Assembly (NCBI GenBank): GCA_013036995.1 | Contig: JAAOXG010000001.1 | Location: 310,001 to 374,000, forward strand | Origin: Lacrimispora defluvii | GTDB lineage: Bacteria; Bacillota; Clostridia; Lachnospirales; Lachnospiraceae | Direction: 5' to 3' | Length of the DNA: 64,000 bases | Part shown: positions 18,811 to 28,155 of the stretch, piece by piece | Position numbering within the stretch: position 1 is the first letter of the stretch | How the letters are laid out: each line of letters opens with the position of its first letter | Notes under the pieces: generated by a model | What the model was told of the DNA's origin: nothing | Databases searched by the model: none | What the model saw: the letters and a program-made list of their open reading frames with translations, nothing else | Made by a program: the position numbers and the translations under genes

Positions 18811-20016
18811 TTAACGATCTTTACCTTCCCATACAATGGCTTTATAGCGGTCAGGATCGGTATCTCCCTCTGTTGAGAAAAGAAGAACTTTAGAATCTTT
18901 ATTAAGTCCCAGATGCTCTCTTAAAGCCTGGCAGGAGTCATCTTTCATGATAGAAGCTAAAACTCCGAACGGTGCGGCTCCCGATTCTCCTGATGTGACA
19001 GGCGTATCTCCCTTTATCGGTGCAGCCAGCATTCTCATACCCTGGGCAGCTGCCCAGTCAGGTGCTGAAATAAAGGTATCGGTATGGTTTTTTAAGATAT
19101 CCCATGATATGGTATTGGGCTCTCCGCAGGCAAGACCTGCCATAATGGTCTGCATATCCCCGTCCACGATCCGGATATTGCCGTCACCGGCTTTTGCGCC
19201 TTCATAGAGACAGGCTGCCACATCTGCTTCTACCACAACACAGATAGGCGGATTTACCGGATAACGGTTTTTAAAATAACCAATGACTGCTCCTGCCAGA
19301 GATCCCACACCTGCCTGAACAAAGACATGGGTAGGTCTTTCACAGCCGTATTCCTTAAGCTGTTCGTCTGCTTCCATAACCATGGTGCCATAGCCCTGCA
19401 TGATCCATGCCGGGATTTCCTCGTATCCATCCCAGGCTGTATCCTGAACCACCACGCCGTTTTTCACCTTGGAAGCGGCATCTGCAGCCATGCGGACGCA
19501 TTCATCGTAGTTGGATTCCTCAATGGTTACATCGGCGCCCTCCGCCTTAATATTATTAAATCGGTTTAATGTAGTGCCTTTTGGCATGAAGACAACGGCC
19601 TTTTGTCCAAGCTGTCTGGCAGCCCAGGCAACGCCTCTTCCATGGTTGCCGTCGGTGGCGGTGAAAAAGGTGGCCTGACCGAATTCTTCCTTTAAAGCCT
19701 GTGAGGTCAGCACCTGATAGGGAAGATCAGAAACTTCCTTTTTTGTCTGCTTTGCCACATACTTTGCCATTGCATAAGATCCGCCTAAAACCTTAAATGC
19801 ATTTAAGCCGAACCGGTAAGATTCATCCTTTATGTAAATCTCACCTAATCCCAGATGGTCTGCCATATGGGGGAGTTTGGTCAGAGGAGTCTCTTTGTAC
19901 TGGGGAAAGCTTTCGTGAAAGCTTCTCGCCCTTTTAATCTCCTCTGGTGACATAACAGGCAGATGTCTGTCATCGGTCTTTGGCATGGTGTTTACAGCCC
20001 ATTCGATTGGTTTCAT
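18811..20016 (-). CDS. dpaL: 2,3-diaminopropionate ammonia-lyase
   Basis: PLP enzyme splitting 2,3-diaminopropionate to pyruvate and two ammonia, the final carbon-releasing step of this island. It is 401 residues. The PLP Lys is in 'FGLNAFKVLGGSYA', with 'TATDGNHGRGVAW' for phosphate and substrate contact and 'ESGAAPFGV' near the C-terminus. The start at 20016 begins the family N-terminus 'MKPIEWAVN'; AAAGGAGA lies upstream. An in-frame ATG 36 bp earlier is judged too long. It corresponds to YgeX of E. coli. The regulator gene lies 57 bp upstream on the same strand. Confidence 0.94.
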   Translation of the reverse strand: MKPIEWAVNTMPKTDDRHLPVMSPEEIKRARSFHESFPQYKETPLTKLPHMADHLGLGEIYIKDESYRFGLNAFKVLGGSYAMAKYVAKQTKKEVSDLPYQVLTSQALKEEFGQATFFTATDGNHGRGVAWAARQLGQKAVVFMPKGTTLNRFNNIKAEGADVTIEESNYDECVRMAADAASKVKNGVVVQDTAWDGYEEIPAWIMQGYGTMVMEADEQLKEYGCERPTHVFVQAGVGSLAGAVIGYFKNRYPVNPPICVVVEADVAACLYEGAKAGDGNIRIVDGDMQTIMAGLACGEPNTISWDILKNHTDTFISAPDWAAAQGMRMLAAPIKGDTPVTSGESGAAPFGVLASIMKDDSCQALREHLGLNKDSKVLLFSTEGDTDPDRYKAIVWEGKDR

Positions 20017-20073
20017 GTCTGCACATTCTCCTTTATTATAAATTAAAATCAACGGGTATCATTTGCCAGATGC

Positions 20074-20724
20074 TTAAGCCTTTTCTTTGTTTGCATCCAT
20101 ATAGCTGTATAAAGTAAACTTTGAGATACCAAAATAACTGGAGACCTTGTCGCCTGATTTGGTAATGAGAAATGCACCGGCGTCATTCAAATACTGGATC
20201 GCCTGAACCTTGTCATCCTTGCTCATTAAAGCAACTGGTTTTCCCACTAAAGCGACGGACTGTTCGATTAAGGTATCTAACAGATCGTTGACGTTATGCG
20301 TGATTTTTTTTGGTTCCCTGTTGTGATCTCCGGCAGTCTCTCCGGTGGAAATCAGAGACTTTACTGCATTTTCAATTGTAAGCAGTCCCGTGATGTCATA
20401 ATTTAAGCCGAGGATGTAGTCAACCATATTATCGCTGCCTCTGATATACATGGTACTGGATTTTAAGATTCGTCCATCCTCGGTTCTTGTCAGGTAGGAA
20501 AGGCGGTCCTTTAAAAGGTCAGGATCCTTTTTTAACGTCTCCAGAACAATTTCAGAAGGTCCGTCTCCGATTTTACGGTTGCTGACCTGGCCGTTTTCTA
20601 TAAAAACAATGGAACTTTCCATGCTTTCGCCGCGAAGATCGTGAATGACCACCTCGCATTGGCTGCCAAAGTGAACGGCAACTCCCTGTGCAATCTGTGT
20701 CAGTAACTGAAGCTTTGAATCCAT
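20074..20724 (-). CDS. YheO-type PAS-like / HTH transcriptional regulator
   Basis: DNA-binding regulator of 216 residues. The N-terminal part (about 5-115) matches the YheO-like PAS sensing domain ('VAVHFGSQCEVVIHDLRG', 'YILGLNYDI'). The C-terminal 60 residues end in 'KVSSYFGISKFTLYSYMDA', the DauR/YheO-type helix-turn-helix. AAGGAGG precedes the ATG. It heads the leftward purine operon and faces ssnA, so it probably controls both directions from the 320-bp divergent gap. The inducer is unknown; a purine or ureido metabolite is the natural guess. Confidence 0.85.
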   Translation of the reverse strand: MDSKLQLLTQIAQGVAVHFGSQCEVVIHDLRGESMESSIVFIENGQVSNRKIGDGPSEIVLETLKKDPDLLKDRLSYLTRTEDGRILKSSTMYIRGSDNMVDYILGLNYDITGLLTIENAVKSLISTGETAGDHNREPKKITHNVNDLLDTLIEQSVALVGKPVALMSKDDKVQAIQYLNDAGAFLITKSGDKVSSYFGISKFTLYSYMDANKEKA

Positions 20725-20759
20725 TCTTTTATCCTCCTTGCAGGATCATTAATAAATTC

Positions 20760-20787
20760 ATCATAGCATAAAAAAATTTAATTACAA
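20760..20787 (-). promoter_or_regulatory. candidate promoter for the leftward purine operon
   Basis: Read leftward, TTGTAA (20787-20782), a 16-bp spacer and TATGAT (20765-20760) lie about 40 bp ahead of the regulator start. The -35 overlaps one arm of the inverted repeat described next. Confidence 0.45.
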
Positions 20788-20832
20788 GTGGTTTTCTAAA
20801 AAATTTTTAGGTTTACTAATTTTTTTTGTAAT
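20781..20832. promoter_or_regulatory. nested inverted repeat in the divergent regulator/ssnA gap
   Basis: An inner palindrome CTAAAAA-A-TTTTTAG (20796-20810) is enclosed by ATTACAA (20781-20787) and TTGTAAT (20826-20832). The left outer arm overlaps the candidate -35 of the leftward promoter, as an operator would. The rest of the gap (20833-21045) is AT-rich and holds the ssnA ribosome binding site AAAGGAGA, but no convincing second promoter. Confidence 0.4.
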
Positions 20833-21045
20833 TCATGCTTGATTTTCTGAAAATGAAATGATACACTGTTTTTAACAGAGAACCATGGTGTAATGTGCAT
20901 AAAAAAAAGAATTGAAACTGATGAAATGTAAGCAAATTGTAAAAATAAAGTATAACACCCTGAAAATACTTCTGTGAGGTTTGTATACATAAGAAAATTA
21001 GCAATTTGCTTTCGTATCTTAGAAAATTGAAAAGGAGATGGAGAT

Positions 21046-22380
21046 ATGCTGATAATCGGTAATGGAAGAATGATCACCAGAGATCCGGAGAATCCGTTTC
21101 TGGAAGACGGTGCCGTTGGGATAGAAGATGGGGTCATAAAAAGGATTCGCACCACTGCTGAGATGAGAAAGGAATATCCACAGGCGGAATACATCGATGC
21201 AAGGGGAGGGGTAATCATGCCGGCCTTTATCAATACCCATGAGCATATCTATAGCTCTTTTGCCAGAGGACTGGCCATAGACGGGTATGATCCTCATGGT
21301 TTCTTGGAGATTCTTGACGGTCTTTGGTGGACCATCGATAAGAATCTTACATTAAATGATATTTATTTAAGTGCCATGGCCACTTATGTGGATTCCATTA
21401 AAAACGGAGTGACAACGGTCTTTGACCACCATGCCAGTTTTGGGCAGATCACAGATTCTTTATTTAAGATTGAGGAAGCTGCTGGTAAAACCGGGGTGAG
21501 AACCTGCTTATGCTATGAGGTATCCGACCGTGGGGGAGAGGAAAAGGCAAAGGAAGGAATTCTTGAAAACGAGGCATTTATCCGCCATGCACTTTCCGAT
21601 GAAAGCGATATGATTGCAGGCATGATGGGTATGCATGCCCAGTTTACCATATCGGATCAGACCATGGATTTTGCAGCAGCTCATAAGCCTGACGGAACAG
21701 GCTACCACATTCATGTAGCAGAGGGTATTGAAGATCTTCATGATTGCCTTAAGAAGTACGGCAAGCGGATTGTGGACCGCCTGATGGACTTTCAGATTCT
21801 TGGTGAAAAGACGCTTTTGGGGCACTGTATTTACATTAATCCTCATGAGATGGACTTAATACTTGATACAGACACCATGGTAGTTCACAATCCGGAATCC
21901 AATATGGGTAATGCCTGCGGCTGTCCTCCAACTATGGAACTGGTGAAGCGGGGGATATTAACCGGTCTTGGAACAGATGGCTATACCCACGATATGTTAG
22001 AATCCTATAAAACAGCCAACGTTCTTCATAAACATCATTTGTGCGACCCCAATGCGGCATGGGGCGAGGTTCCGAAGATGCTCTTTGAAGGGAATGCAGG
22101 GATTGCTGGCAGATATTTTAAAAGACCCCTTGGTATTTTAAAAGAGGGTGCGGCAGCAGATGTGATTGTTACGGATTACAATCCATTAACGCCTATGAAC
22201 GGGGAGAATGCCAACAGCCACATTCTGTTTGGAATGACAGGCCGAAGTGTAGTTACAACTGTCTGCAACGGTAAGGTTCTCATGAAAGACAGAATCCTGA
22301 TTGGAGTTGATGAAGAGAAGCTGATGGCAGACTGCAGGGAAGCGGCGGGAGCGCTTGCTGCACGAATTAACGGACGATAA
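21046..22380 (+). CDS. ssnA: amidohydrolase SsnA
   Basis: Aminohydrolase of the ATZ/TRZ-like amidohydrolase group, 444 residues. Metal ligands: HxH in 'NTHEHIYSS', His in 'HIHVAEGIED', His in 'LGHCIYIN', Asp in 'GLGTDGYTHDM'. The block 'SNMGNACGCPP' is typical of SsnA. AAAGGAG precedes the ATG. First gene of the rightward half, followed by ygfK after 64 bp. In the anaerobic urate pathway it is assigned to ring hydrolysis; the precise bond cleaved is not established by this sequence. Confidence 0.92.
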   Translation: MLIIGNGRMITRDPENPFLEDGAVGIEDGVIKRIRTTAEMRKEYPQAEYIDARGGVIMPAFINTHEHIYSSFARGLAIDGYDPHGFLEILDGLWWTIDKNLTLNDIYLSAMATYVDSIKNGVTTVFDHHASFGQITDSLFKIEEAAGKTGVRTCLCYEVSDRGGEEKAKEGILENEAFIRHALSDESDMIAGMMGMHAQFTISDQTMDFAAAHKPDGTGYHIHVAEGIEDLHDCLKKYGKRIVDRLMDFQILGEKTLLGHCIYINPHEMDLILDTDTMVVHNPESNMGNACGCPPTMELVKRGILTGLGTDGYTHDMLESYKTANVLHKHHLCDPNAAWGEVPKMLFEGNAGIAGRYFKRPLGILKEGAAADVIVTDYNPLTPMNGENANSHILFGMTGRSVVTTVCNGKVLMKDRILIGVDEEKLMADCREAAGALAARINGR

Positions 22381-22444
22381 AAAAACAGAATATTCATACA
22401 GGGCTTAACAAATACAGGGAGAGCCCGGATGCAGGAGGATATCA

Positions 22445-25435
22445 ATGGGAGACAAAATGACACCGATGCCTTTTTCACAATTAATGAACTGGGTAAGGCA
22501 GGAGCAGGGAAAACAGGAATCAGTTTTTGGAGTATACCGTCCCTACCGGGCGGATGAGTCACATAACAGGGAGCTGTTTGGAAGAACGTTAGAAACTCCG
22601 ATTGGACCGGCGGCGGGTCCCCATACCCAGCTGGCGCAAAACATTGTGGCAGCTTACTATGCAGGAAGCCGTTTCTTTGAGCTGAAGACTGTACAGATTT
22701 TAGACGGAGATGATCTGCCGGTAGAAAAGCCATGTATCAGGGCAGAAGATGAGTGCTACAACTGCGAGTGGTCTACGGAACTTTATGTTCCCCAGGCACA
22801 GGAAGAATATATTAAGGCCTGGTTTCTGCTTTCTTTTATGGCAAAAGAATACGGATTAGGTCAGATGGATGGGTTTCAGTTTAACATGAGTGTGGGATAC
22901 GATCTGGAGGGAATTAAATCTCCCAAAGTCAATTCCTTCATCGACTCCATGATGGATGCAAAAGACACGGAGACGTTTCATTCCTGCAGGCAGTATCTTC
23001 TGGAGCATGTGGAACAGTTTGAGTATGTGACAAAAGAGGATATTGAGTCAATCTCTTCCAGGATCTGCAACAGCGTGACTCTTTCCACCTTACACGGATG
23101 CCCGCCTCAGGAGATTGAGCGGATTGCAGTCTATTTAATAGAAGAAAAGGGGCTGAATACCTTTATTAAATGTAACCCCACACTGCTGGGCTATGAATTT
23201 GCCAGAAATACGCTGGATCAGATGGGATATGATTACATTTCCTTTGGTGAATTCCATTTCCTTGATGATCTTCAGTATGAGGATGCCATACCCATGTTGA
23301 AACGGCTGATGGCACTGGCCAATAATCGCAGGCTGGAGTTCGGCGTAAAGCTTACCAACACCTTCCCGGTTGATGTGAAAAATAAAGAGCTGCCCAGCCA
23401 GGAGATGTATATGTCCGGAAAATCCCTGTTTCCGCTGTCCATGGCACTGGCAGCCAGACTTTCCAGAGAATTTGACGGAGCACTTCGAATTTCATTCTCA
23501 GGCGGAGCTGATTACCATAATATCAAAGACATTACTGATGCGGGAATCTGGCCGGTAACTGTTGCCACAACCCTTTTAAAGCCAGGCGGATATCAGAGAC
23601 TTCTTCAGATGGCGGAAAAGACGAGGGAAACAGGTGTCTCATTTCAGGGTGTAGATGCAGATAAGGCTTTAACGCTTGCCCAGGATTCCATTTCAGATTC
23701 TCATTATAAAAAAGCCTTAAAACTTCTGCCGGACAGAAAGATGAAGAAAACAGTACCTCTGCTTGACTGTTATACCGCACCCTGCCAGGAAGCATGTCCC
23801 ATTCATCAGGATATTACCACATATTTAAAGCTCTCCGGTCAGGGAAACTATGAGGAAGCCATGGAAGTGATTGCTGAGAAAAACCCGCTTCCTTTTATAA
23901 CCGGTTCCATATGTGCCCATAACTGCATGAACATGTGCACCAGAAATCATTACGAATCTCCAGTAAATATACGGGGGGCAAAGCTTCTTTGTGCAGAAAA
24001 AGGCTATGAGGAATATCGGAAAACCATTCAAAAAGGGGAACTGTCCGGTAAAAAGACAGCAATTATCGGAGGCGGACCGGCTGGTCTTTCCGCCGCGTAT
24101 TTCCTGACAAAGTGCGGTATGCCGGCTACTATTTTGGAAAAAAGCGGAAAGCTTGGAGGCGTGGTTCAAAACATCATTCCCGATTTCAGAATCTCAGGGG
24201 ACGTGATTGGTCATGATATCGATTTATGTCTTTCTTACGGAGCAGAGGTAAGGCTGAATACGGAAATAACGGATCTGGCTGCATTAAAAGAAGAAGGTTT
24301 TGAATTTATTATACTGGCGGCAGGTGCAAGTGAACCGGGAATTTTAAATCTGAAAACTGGCGAGACCATGAATGCCCTTCATTTTCTCCATGAATACAAG
24401 GAAACGGATAAAAATGTGAATATCGGAAAGGCAGTTGCTGTGATCGGCGGAGGAAATACTGCCATGGATACGGCAAGAGCAGCTGTCAGAACCAACGGTG
24501 TGAAAGAAGTTTCTCTGGTTTACCGCAGAACAAAACGATACATGCCTGCAGATGAGGAAGAATTGCTGCTTGCCATGCAGGATGGTGTTAAATTCATGGA
24601 ACTTTTATCTCCTGCAGAACTGGTGAATGGCCAGTTAATCTGCAATGTGATGAAGCTTGCCGCTGCAGATGAAAGCGGAAGAAGAGCTGTTACAGAAACA
24701 GAGGAGACCGTTTCCATACCTGCAGATACGGTTATAGCCGCTGTTGGAGAGGGAATTCCCAAAGAGTTCTATATAAAGAACGGCATTGAACTGACAAGCC
24801 GGGGAAGAGTGCTTGTTAATGAGGAAACTTTGGAAACGAGTGTGCCCGGAGTTTATGCAGTGGGTGACGGTCTGTATGGTCCCGGAACCGTGGTAGAAGC
24901 CATAAGAGATGCCAGGATGGCGGCAGAATCAATTCTGGGCAGAAAAGCTGCCAGGGATTTTGACATCACATCGTCCGATCCGAAAAAGCTATACGGCAGA
25001 AGAGGAATCTTAAAAGAAACGCTGAGTGAGCAGGAAGAAAATACAAGGTGTCTAGGCTGTAAAAGTATCTGCGAAAACTGCGCAGAGGTCTGTCCAAACC
25101 GTGCCAATTTAGCACTCTTTGTTCCAGGTTTCACAAAGCATCAGATCCTTCATGTGGATTATTTATGCAATGAATGTGGAAACTGCCGGAGTTTTTGTCC
25201 CTATGACAGTGCTCCGTACTTGGACAAATTTACATTATTTGCCAATGAAGCAGATTTAAATAACAGTAAAAACCAGGGCTTTGCTGTGACAGACAGAAAA
25301 AATGGTACGTTCCTTTTAAAGTATATGGGAAGTCTGTATACAGGGAAAGCAGGGGAAGCGGTTGACGCAGTTCCGGAGGGGCTTTTAAAGATTGTGGAGA
25401 CCGTTATCAATGACTACGATTATCTTTTAGGGTAA
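22445..25435 (+). CDS. ygfK: YgfK flavoprotein / Fe-S oxidoreductase
   Basis: A 996-residue multidomain redox protein. Residues 1 to about 430 resemble a dihydroorotate-dehydrogenase-like barrel. A Cys cluster follows ('PCQEACPIHQD', 'CAHNCMNMC'), then a glutamate-synthase-small-subunit-like module with the FAD fold 'IIGGGPAGLSAAYF' near 540 and an NAD(P)H fold 'VIGGGNTAMDTARA'. The C-terminus has ferredoxin-like clusters 'CLGCKSICENCAEVCP' and 'CNECGNCRSFCP'. AGGAGG precedes the ATG. The older name 'putative selenate reductase' is not supported by this context. With the adjacent hydroxylase lacking an FAD domain, YgfK is the likely NAD(P)H-linked electron partner (inference). Confidence 0.9.
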   Translation: MGDKMTPMPFSQLMNWVRQEQGKQESVFGVYRPYRADESHNRELFGRTLETPIGPAAGPHTQLAQNIVAAYYAGSRFFELKTVQILDGDDLPVEKPCIRAEDECYNCEWSTELYVPQAQEEYIKAWFLLSFMAKEYGLGQMDGFQFNMSVGYDLEGIKSPKVNSFIDSMMDAKDTETFHSCRQYLLEHVEQFEYVTKEDIESISSRICNSVTLSTLHGCPPQEIERIAVYLIEEKGLNTFIKCNPTLLGYEFARNTLDQMGYDYISFGEFHFLDDLQYEDAIPMLKRLMALANNRRLEFGVKLTNTFPVDVKNKELPSQEMYMSGKSLFPLSMALAARLSREFDGALRISFSGGADYHNIKDITDAGIWPVTVATTLLKPGGYQRLLQMAEKTRETGVSFQGVDADKALTLAQDSISDSHYKKALKLLPDRKMKKTVPLLDCYTAPCQEACPIHQDITTYLKLSGQGNYEEAMEVIAEKNPLPFITGSICAHNCMNMCTRNHYESPVNIRGAKLLCAEKGYEEYRKTIQKGELSGKKTAIIGGGPAGLSAAYFLTKCGMPATILEKSGKLGGVVQNIIPDFRISGDVIGHDIDLCLSYGAEVRLNTEITDLAALKEEGFEFIILAAGASEPGILNLKTGETMNALHFLHEYKETDKNVNIGKAVAVIGGGNTAMDTARAAVRTNGVKEVSLVYRRTKRYMPADEEELLLAMQDGVKFMELLSPAELVNGQLICNVMKLAAADESGRRAVTETEETVSIPADTVIAAVGEGIPKEFYIKNGIELTSRGRVLVNEETLETSVPGVYAVGDGLYGPGTVVEAIRDARMAAESILGRKAARDFDITSSDPKKLYGRRGILKETLSEQEENTRCLGCKSICENCAEVCPNRANLALFVPGFTKHQILHVDYLCNECGNCRSFCPYDSAPYLDKFTLFANEADLNNSKNQGFAVTDRKNGTFLLKYMGSLYTGKAGEAVDAVPEGLLKIVETVINDYDYLLG

Positions 25436-25451
25436 GAAAGTGGGTGGAGCA

Positions 25452-28019
25452 ATGGTTCGTTTCCTGGTAAACGGAGAGACTGTTACGGTACCGGAAGAAA
25501 GGAAGCTGATTGATGTTTTAAGAACCGATCTGGGACTTAAGTCTGTGAAAGACGGATGCAGCGAAGGTGCCTGTGGAACATGTACAGTCCTGATAGACGG
25601 AAAGGCTGTTAAAGCCTGTGTTCAGAAAGCAGCCAGAATGGAAGGGAAATCTGTCTTGACAGTGGAGGGACTGTCTGACAGGGAAAAAGAAGTGTTCGTC
25701 TATGCTTTTGGGGAAGCGGGAGCTGTTCAGTGCGGCTTTTGCATTCCGGGCATGGTTATCTGTGCAAAAGCCCTCATTGATGAAAACCCCGATCCAACAA
25801 GGGAAGAGGCTGCTTATGCAGTACGGGGAAATGTCTGCCGCTGCACCGGATATAAGAAAATCATTGATGCCATTCTTCTTGCAGCCAGACTGTTACGTGA
25901 AGATGTCAGAGATTTAAAGGCTCCAGAGGTAACGTCTGTGGGGCAGCGGGCTCATCGCCTGGATGTGCCGGAAAAAGTGCTGGGTTACGGGGAATACGCA
26001 GACGATATGGAAGTGGAGGGTTTAATCTACGGCAGTGCGGTACGGAGTAAATACCCCCGGGCCAGGATTCTGTCTATCGACACTTCCAAAGCAAATGCAC
26101 TGCCTGGTGTCCGTGCAGTCTTAACTGCTAAAGATGTTCCGGGTAAGAATAAAGTGGGACATTTAAAAAAAGACTGGGATACCATGATTCCGGAAGGCGA
26201 GATTACCAGATATGTGGGAGATGCCGTATGTCTTGTGGCAGCGGATACTCCTGAGATCCTGGAAGAAGCCAAAAAGCTGATTAAGATTGAATACCAGGAG
26301 TTAAAAGGAGTTTTTTCACCCCGGGAAGCGTTACTGCCGGATGCACCTCTTGTTCATGATACTGGTAATATTTTAGCCCATGAGCATCTGATCAGAGGAG
26401 ATGCAAAGAAAGCCATAGAAAACTCCGCTTATTCCGTAACCATGCACTATGAAACTCCGTTTACAGAGCATGCATTTCTGGAACCGGAGTGTGCCATAGC
26501 CATAGTAGATCGGGAAAAGCAAGATGCTGTGATCTATTCCTCTGATCAGGGAACTTATGATACCCAAAAGGAATGTGCCGGAATGCTTGGTTTTGAACTT
26601 TCAAAGGTTCATGTTATTAACAAGCTGGTAGGAGGCGGGTTTGGCGGAAAAGAGGATATGTCCGTTCAGCATCACGCTGCACTTTTGGCTTATCATACTG
26701 GTAAACCAGTCAAAGTAAAGCTGACCAGGAAAGAAAGCATTATGGTTCATCCCAAGCGCCATCCGGCCTCTATGGATTTTACCACTGCCTGCGATGAGAA
26801 CGGTTATCTTACCGGCATGACAGCAGTGGTGGTTACGGATACAGGAGCTTACGCTTCCCTGGGAGGTCCTGTACTTCAACGCCTCTGTACCCACGCAGCA
26901 GGACCTTATCATTATCAGAATATTGACATTGAAGGAACAGCCGTATACACCAACAATCCGCCAGCAGGCGCTTTTCGGGGGTTCGGAGTCACACAAAGCT
27001 GTTTTGCCATAGAATGCAACTTAAACCTGCTGGCAGAGAAAGTTGGTATCAGTCCATGGGAAATCCGTTTTCGGAATGCCATTCGGCCGGGGCAGGAGCT
27101 GCCAAACGGTCAGATTGCTGCAGAAGGAACTGCCCTTGTGGAAACCCTGCTTGCAGTAAAGGATATATATGAAAGCCACCCTTATGCAGGAATCGCCTGT
27201 GCCATGAAAAATGCCGGTGTGGGAGTCGGGCTTCCTGACTGGGGAAGATGCAGGCTGACGGTGGAAGATGGAAAAGTTCATATCAGATCCGGTGCATCCT
27301 GCATTGGTCAGGGACTGGGAACTGTTCTGGAGCAGATTGTATGCGAAACCCTTGGTATCACAGGAGATCAGGTGGTCTACGTTGCTGCAGAGACCAATCT
27401 GGCACCCGATTCCGGTACCACCTCCGGCTCCCGCCAGACGCTGGTAACAGGGGAAGCGGCAAGAAGGGCATGTGTCCAGATCCTTCAGGATTTAGATGAC
27501 AAAAAAGATCTGTCAGCTCTAAATGGAAAAGAATACTATGGAGAATATCTGGCTGCCACTGATCCTATGGGAAGCGAGAAGAAAAATCCTGTCTCTCATG
27601 TGGCATACGGCTATGCCACCCAGGTAGCCTGTTTAAAAGAAGACGGTACCGTGGAAAAGATACTGGCCGCCCACGATGTAGGAAAGGCCATTAATCCTCT
27701 GTCTGTAGAAGGACAGATTGAAGGCGGTGTGGTCATGTCACTGGGATATGCCCTGACGGAGGAATTTCCTTTAAACCAGGGAATTCCACTTGCAAAATTC
27801 GGTACGCTTGGATTGTTCCGGGCAGATAAAACGCCGGATGTAGAGAGTATTATTGTAGAACGAAATCACGATCCGCTGGCCTACGGGGCAATTGGAATCG
27901 GAGAGATTACCTCAATTCCAACTGCACCAGCGGTGCAGGGCGCTTATTATAAGTATGACGGAGTATTTCGCACATCCCTGCCTTTGGAAGAGACGGCTTA
28001 TCGGAAAAAGAAAAAATAA
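25452..28019 (+). CDS. xdhD: selenium-dependent-type molybdenum hydroxylase (XdhD-like)
   Basis: A [2Fe-2S] domain fused to the molybdopterin domain, about 855 residues. The first cluster is in 'GCSEGACGTCTV' (Cys36, 41, 44), the second in 'QCGFCIPGM' and 'CRCTGYKK'. The molybdenum half has 'GGGFGGKED', 'GAFRGFGVTQ' and a late 'GIGEITSIPTAP' with the expected catalytic Glu. The FAD domain of classic xanthine dehydrogenase is absent. No in-frame UGA occurs, so selenium would be a labile ligand rather than Sec. The ATG at 25452 gives the family N-terminus but has a close GGAG; a GTG at 25440 is the alternative. It follows ygfK by 5-16 bp. Confidence 0.9.
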   Translation: MVRFLVNGETVTVPEERKLIDVLRTDLGLKSVKDGCSEGACGTCTVLIDGKAVKACVQKAARMEGKSVLTVEGLSDREKEVFVYAFGEAGAVQCGFCIPGMVICAKALIDENPDPTREEAAYAVRGNVCRCTGYKKIIDAILLAARLLREDVRDLKAPEVTSVGQRAHRLDVPEKVLGYGEYADDMEVEGLIYGSAVRSKYPRARILSIDTSKANALPGVRAVLTAKDVPGKNKVGHLKKDWDTMIPEGEITRYVGDAVCLVAADTPEILEEAKKLIKIEYQELKGVFSPREALLPDAPLVHDTGNILAHEHLIRGDAKKAIENSAYSVTMHYETPFTEHAFLEPECAIAIVDREKQDAVIYSSDQGTYDTQKECAGMLGFELSKVHVINKLVGGGFGGKEDMSVQHHAALLAYHTGKPVKVKLTRKESIMVHPKRHPASMDFTTACDENGYLTGMTAVVVTDTGAYASLGGPVLQRLCTHAAGPYHYQNIDIEGTAVYTNNPPAGAFRGFGVTQSCFAIECNLNLLAEKVGISPWEIRFRNAIRPGQELPNGQIAAEGTALVETLLAVKDIYESHPYAGIACAMKNAGVGVGLPDWGRCRLTVEDGKVHIRSGASCIGQGLGTVLEQIVCETLGITGDQVVYVAAETNLAPDSGTTSGSRQTLVTGEAARRACVQILQDLDDKKDLSALNGKEYYGEYLAATDPMGSEKKNPVSHVAYGYATQVACLKEDGTVEKILAAHDVGKAINPLSVEGQIEGGVVMSLGYALTEEFPLNQGIPLAKFGTLGLFRADKTPDVESIIVERNHDPLAYGAIGIGEITSIPTAPAVQGAYYKYDGVFRTSLPLEETAYRKKKK

Positions 28020-28023
28020 CCGG

Positions 28024-28062
28024 AAAAAGACGCAGGAGAAAAAAAACTCTCTGCGTCTTTTT
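28024..28062 (+). terminator. intrinsic terminator after xdhD
   Basis: AAAAAGACGCAGGAG and its near-perfect complement CTCTCTGCGTCTTTTT flank an A-rich loop, ending in a T run. It would end, or attenuate, the ssnA-ygfK-xdhD transcript before hyuA. Confidence 0.85.
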
Positions 28063-28066
28063 GGGA

Positions 28067-28095
28067 TTGACAAAGAACCATGAAAAAGGGAAAAT
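28067..28095 (+). promoter_or_regulatory. candidate promoter ahead of hyuA
   Basis: A perfect TTGACA (28067-28072) lies just after the terminator, with a poor -10 (GAAAAT, 28090-28095) at 17 bp. It could restart transcription for hyuA and the cofactor genes. Confidence 0.4.
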
Positions 28096-28155
28096 AGATG
28101 GCATAGACCGGTATGCAAAAGCAAACCGGATTAGAAGAAAGGAAGTGGATTTGCT

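Noticed and set aside
20833..21045. Promoter for ssnA
   Set aside because: Candidate TTG and TATA-like elements are present but none has a 16-18-bp spacing.
25452..28019. Possible selenocysteine in the molybdenum hydroxylase or neighbouring genes
   Set aside because: No in-frame TGA interrupts any of the purine or cofactor genes. The selenium is more likely a labile cofactor ligand.
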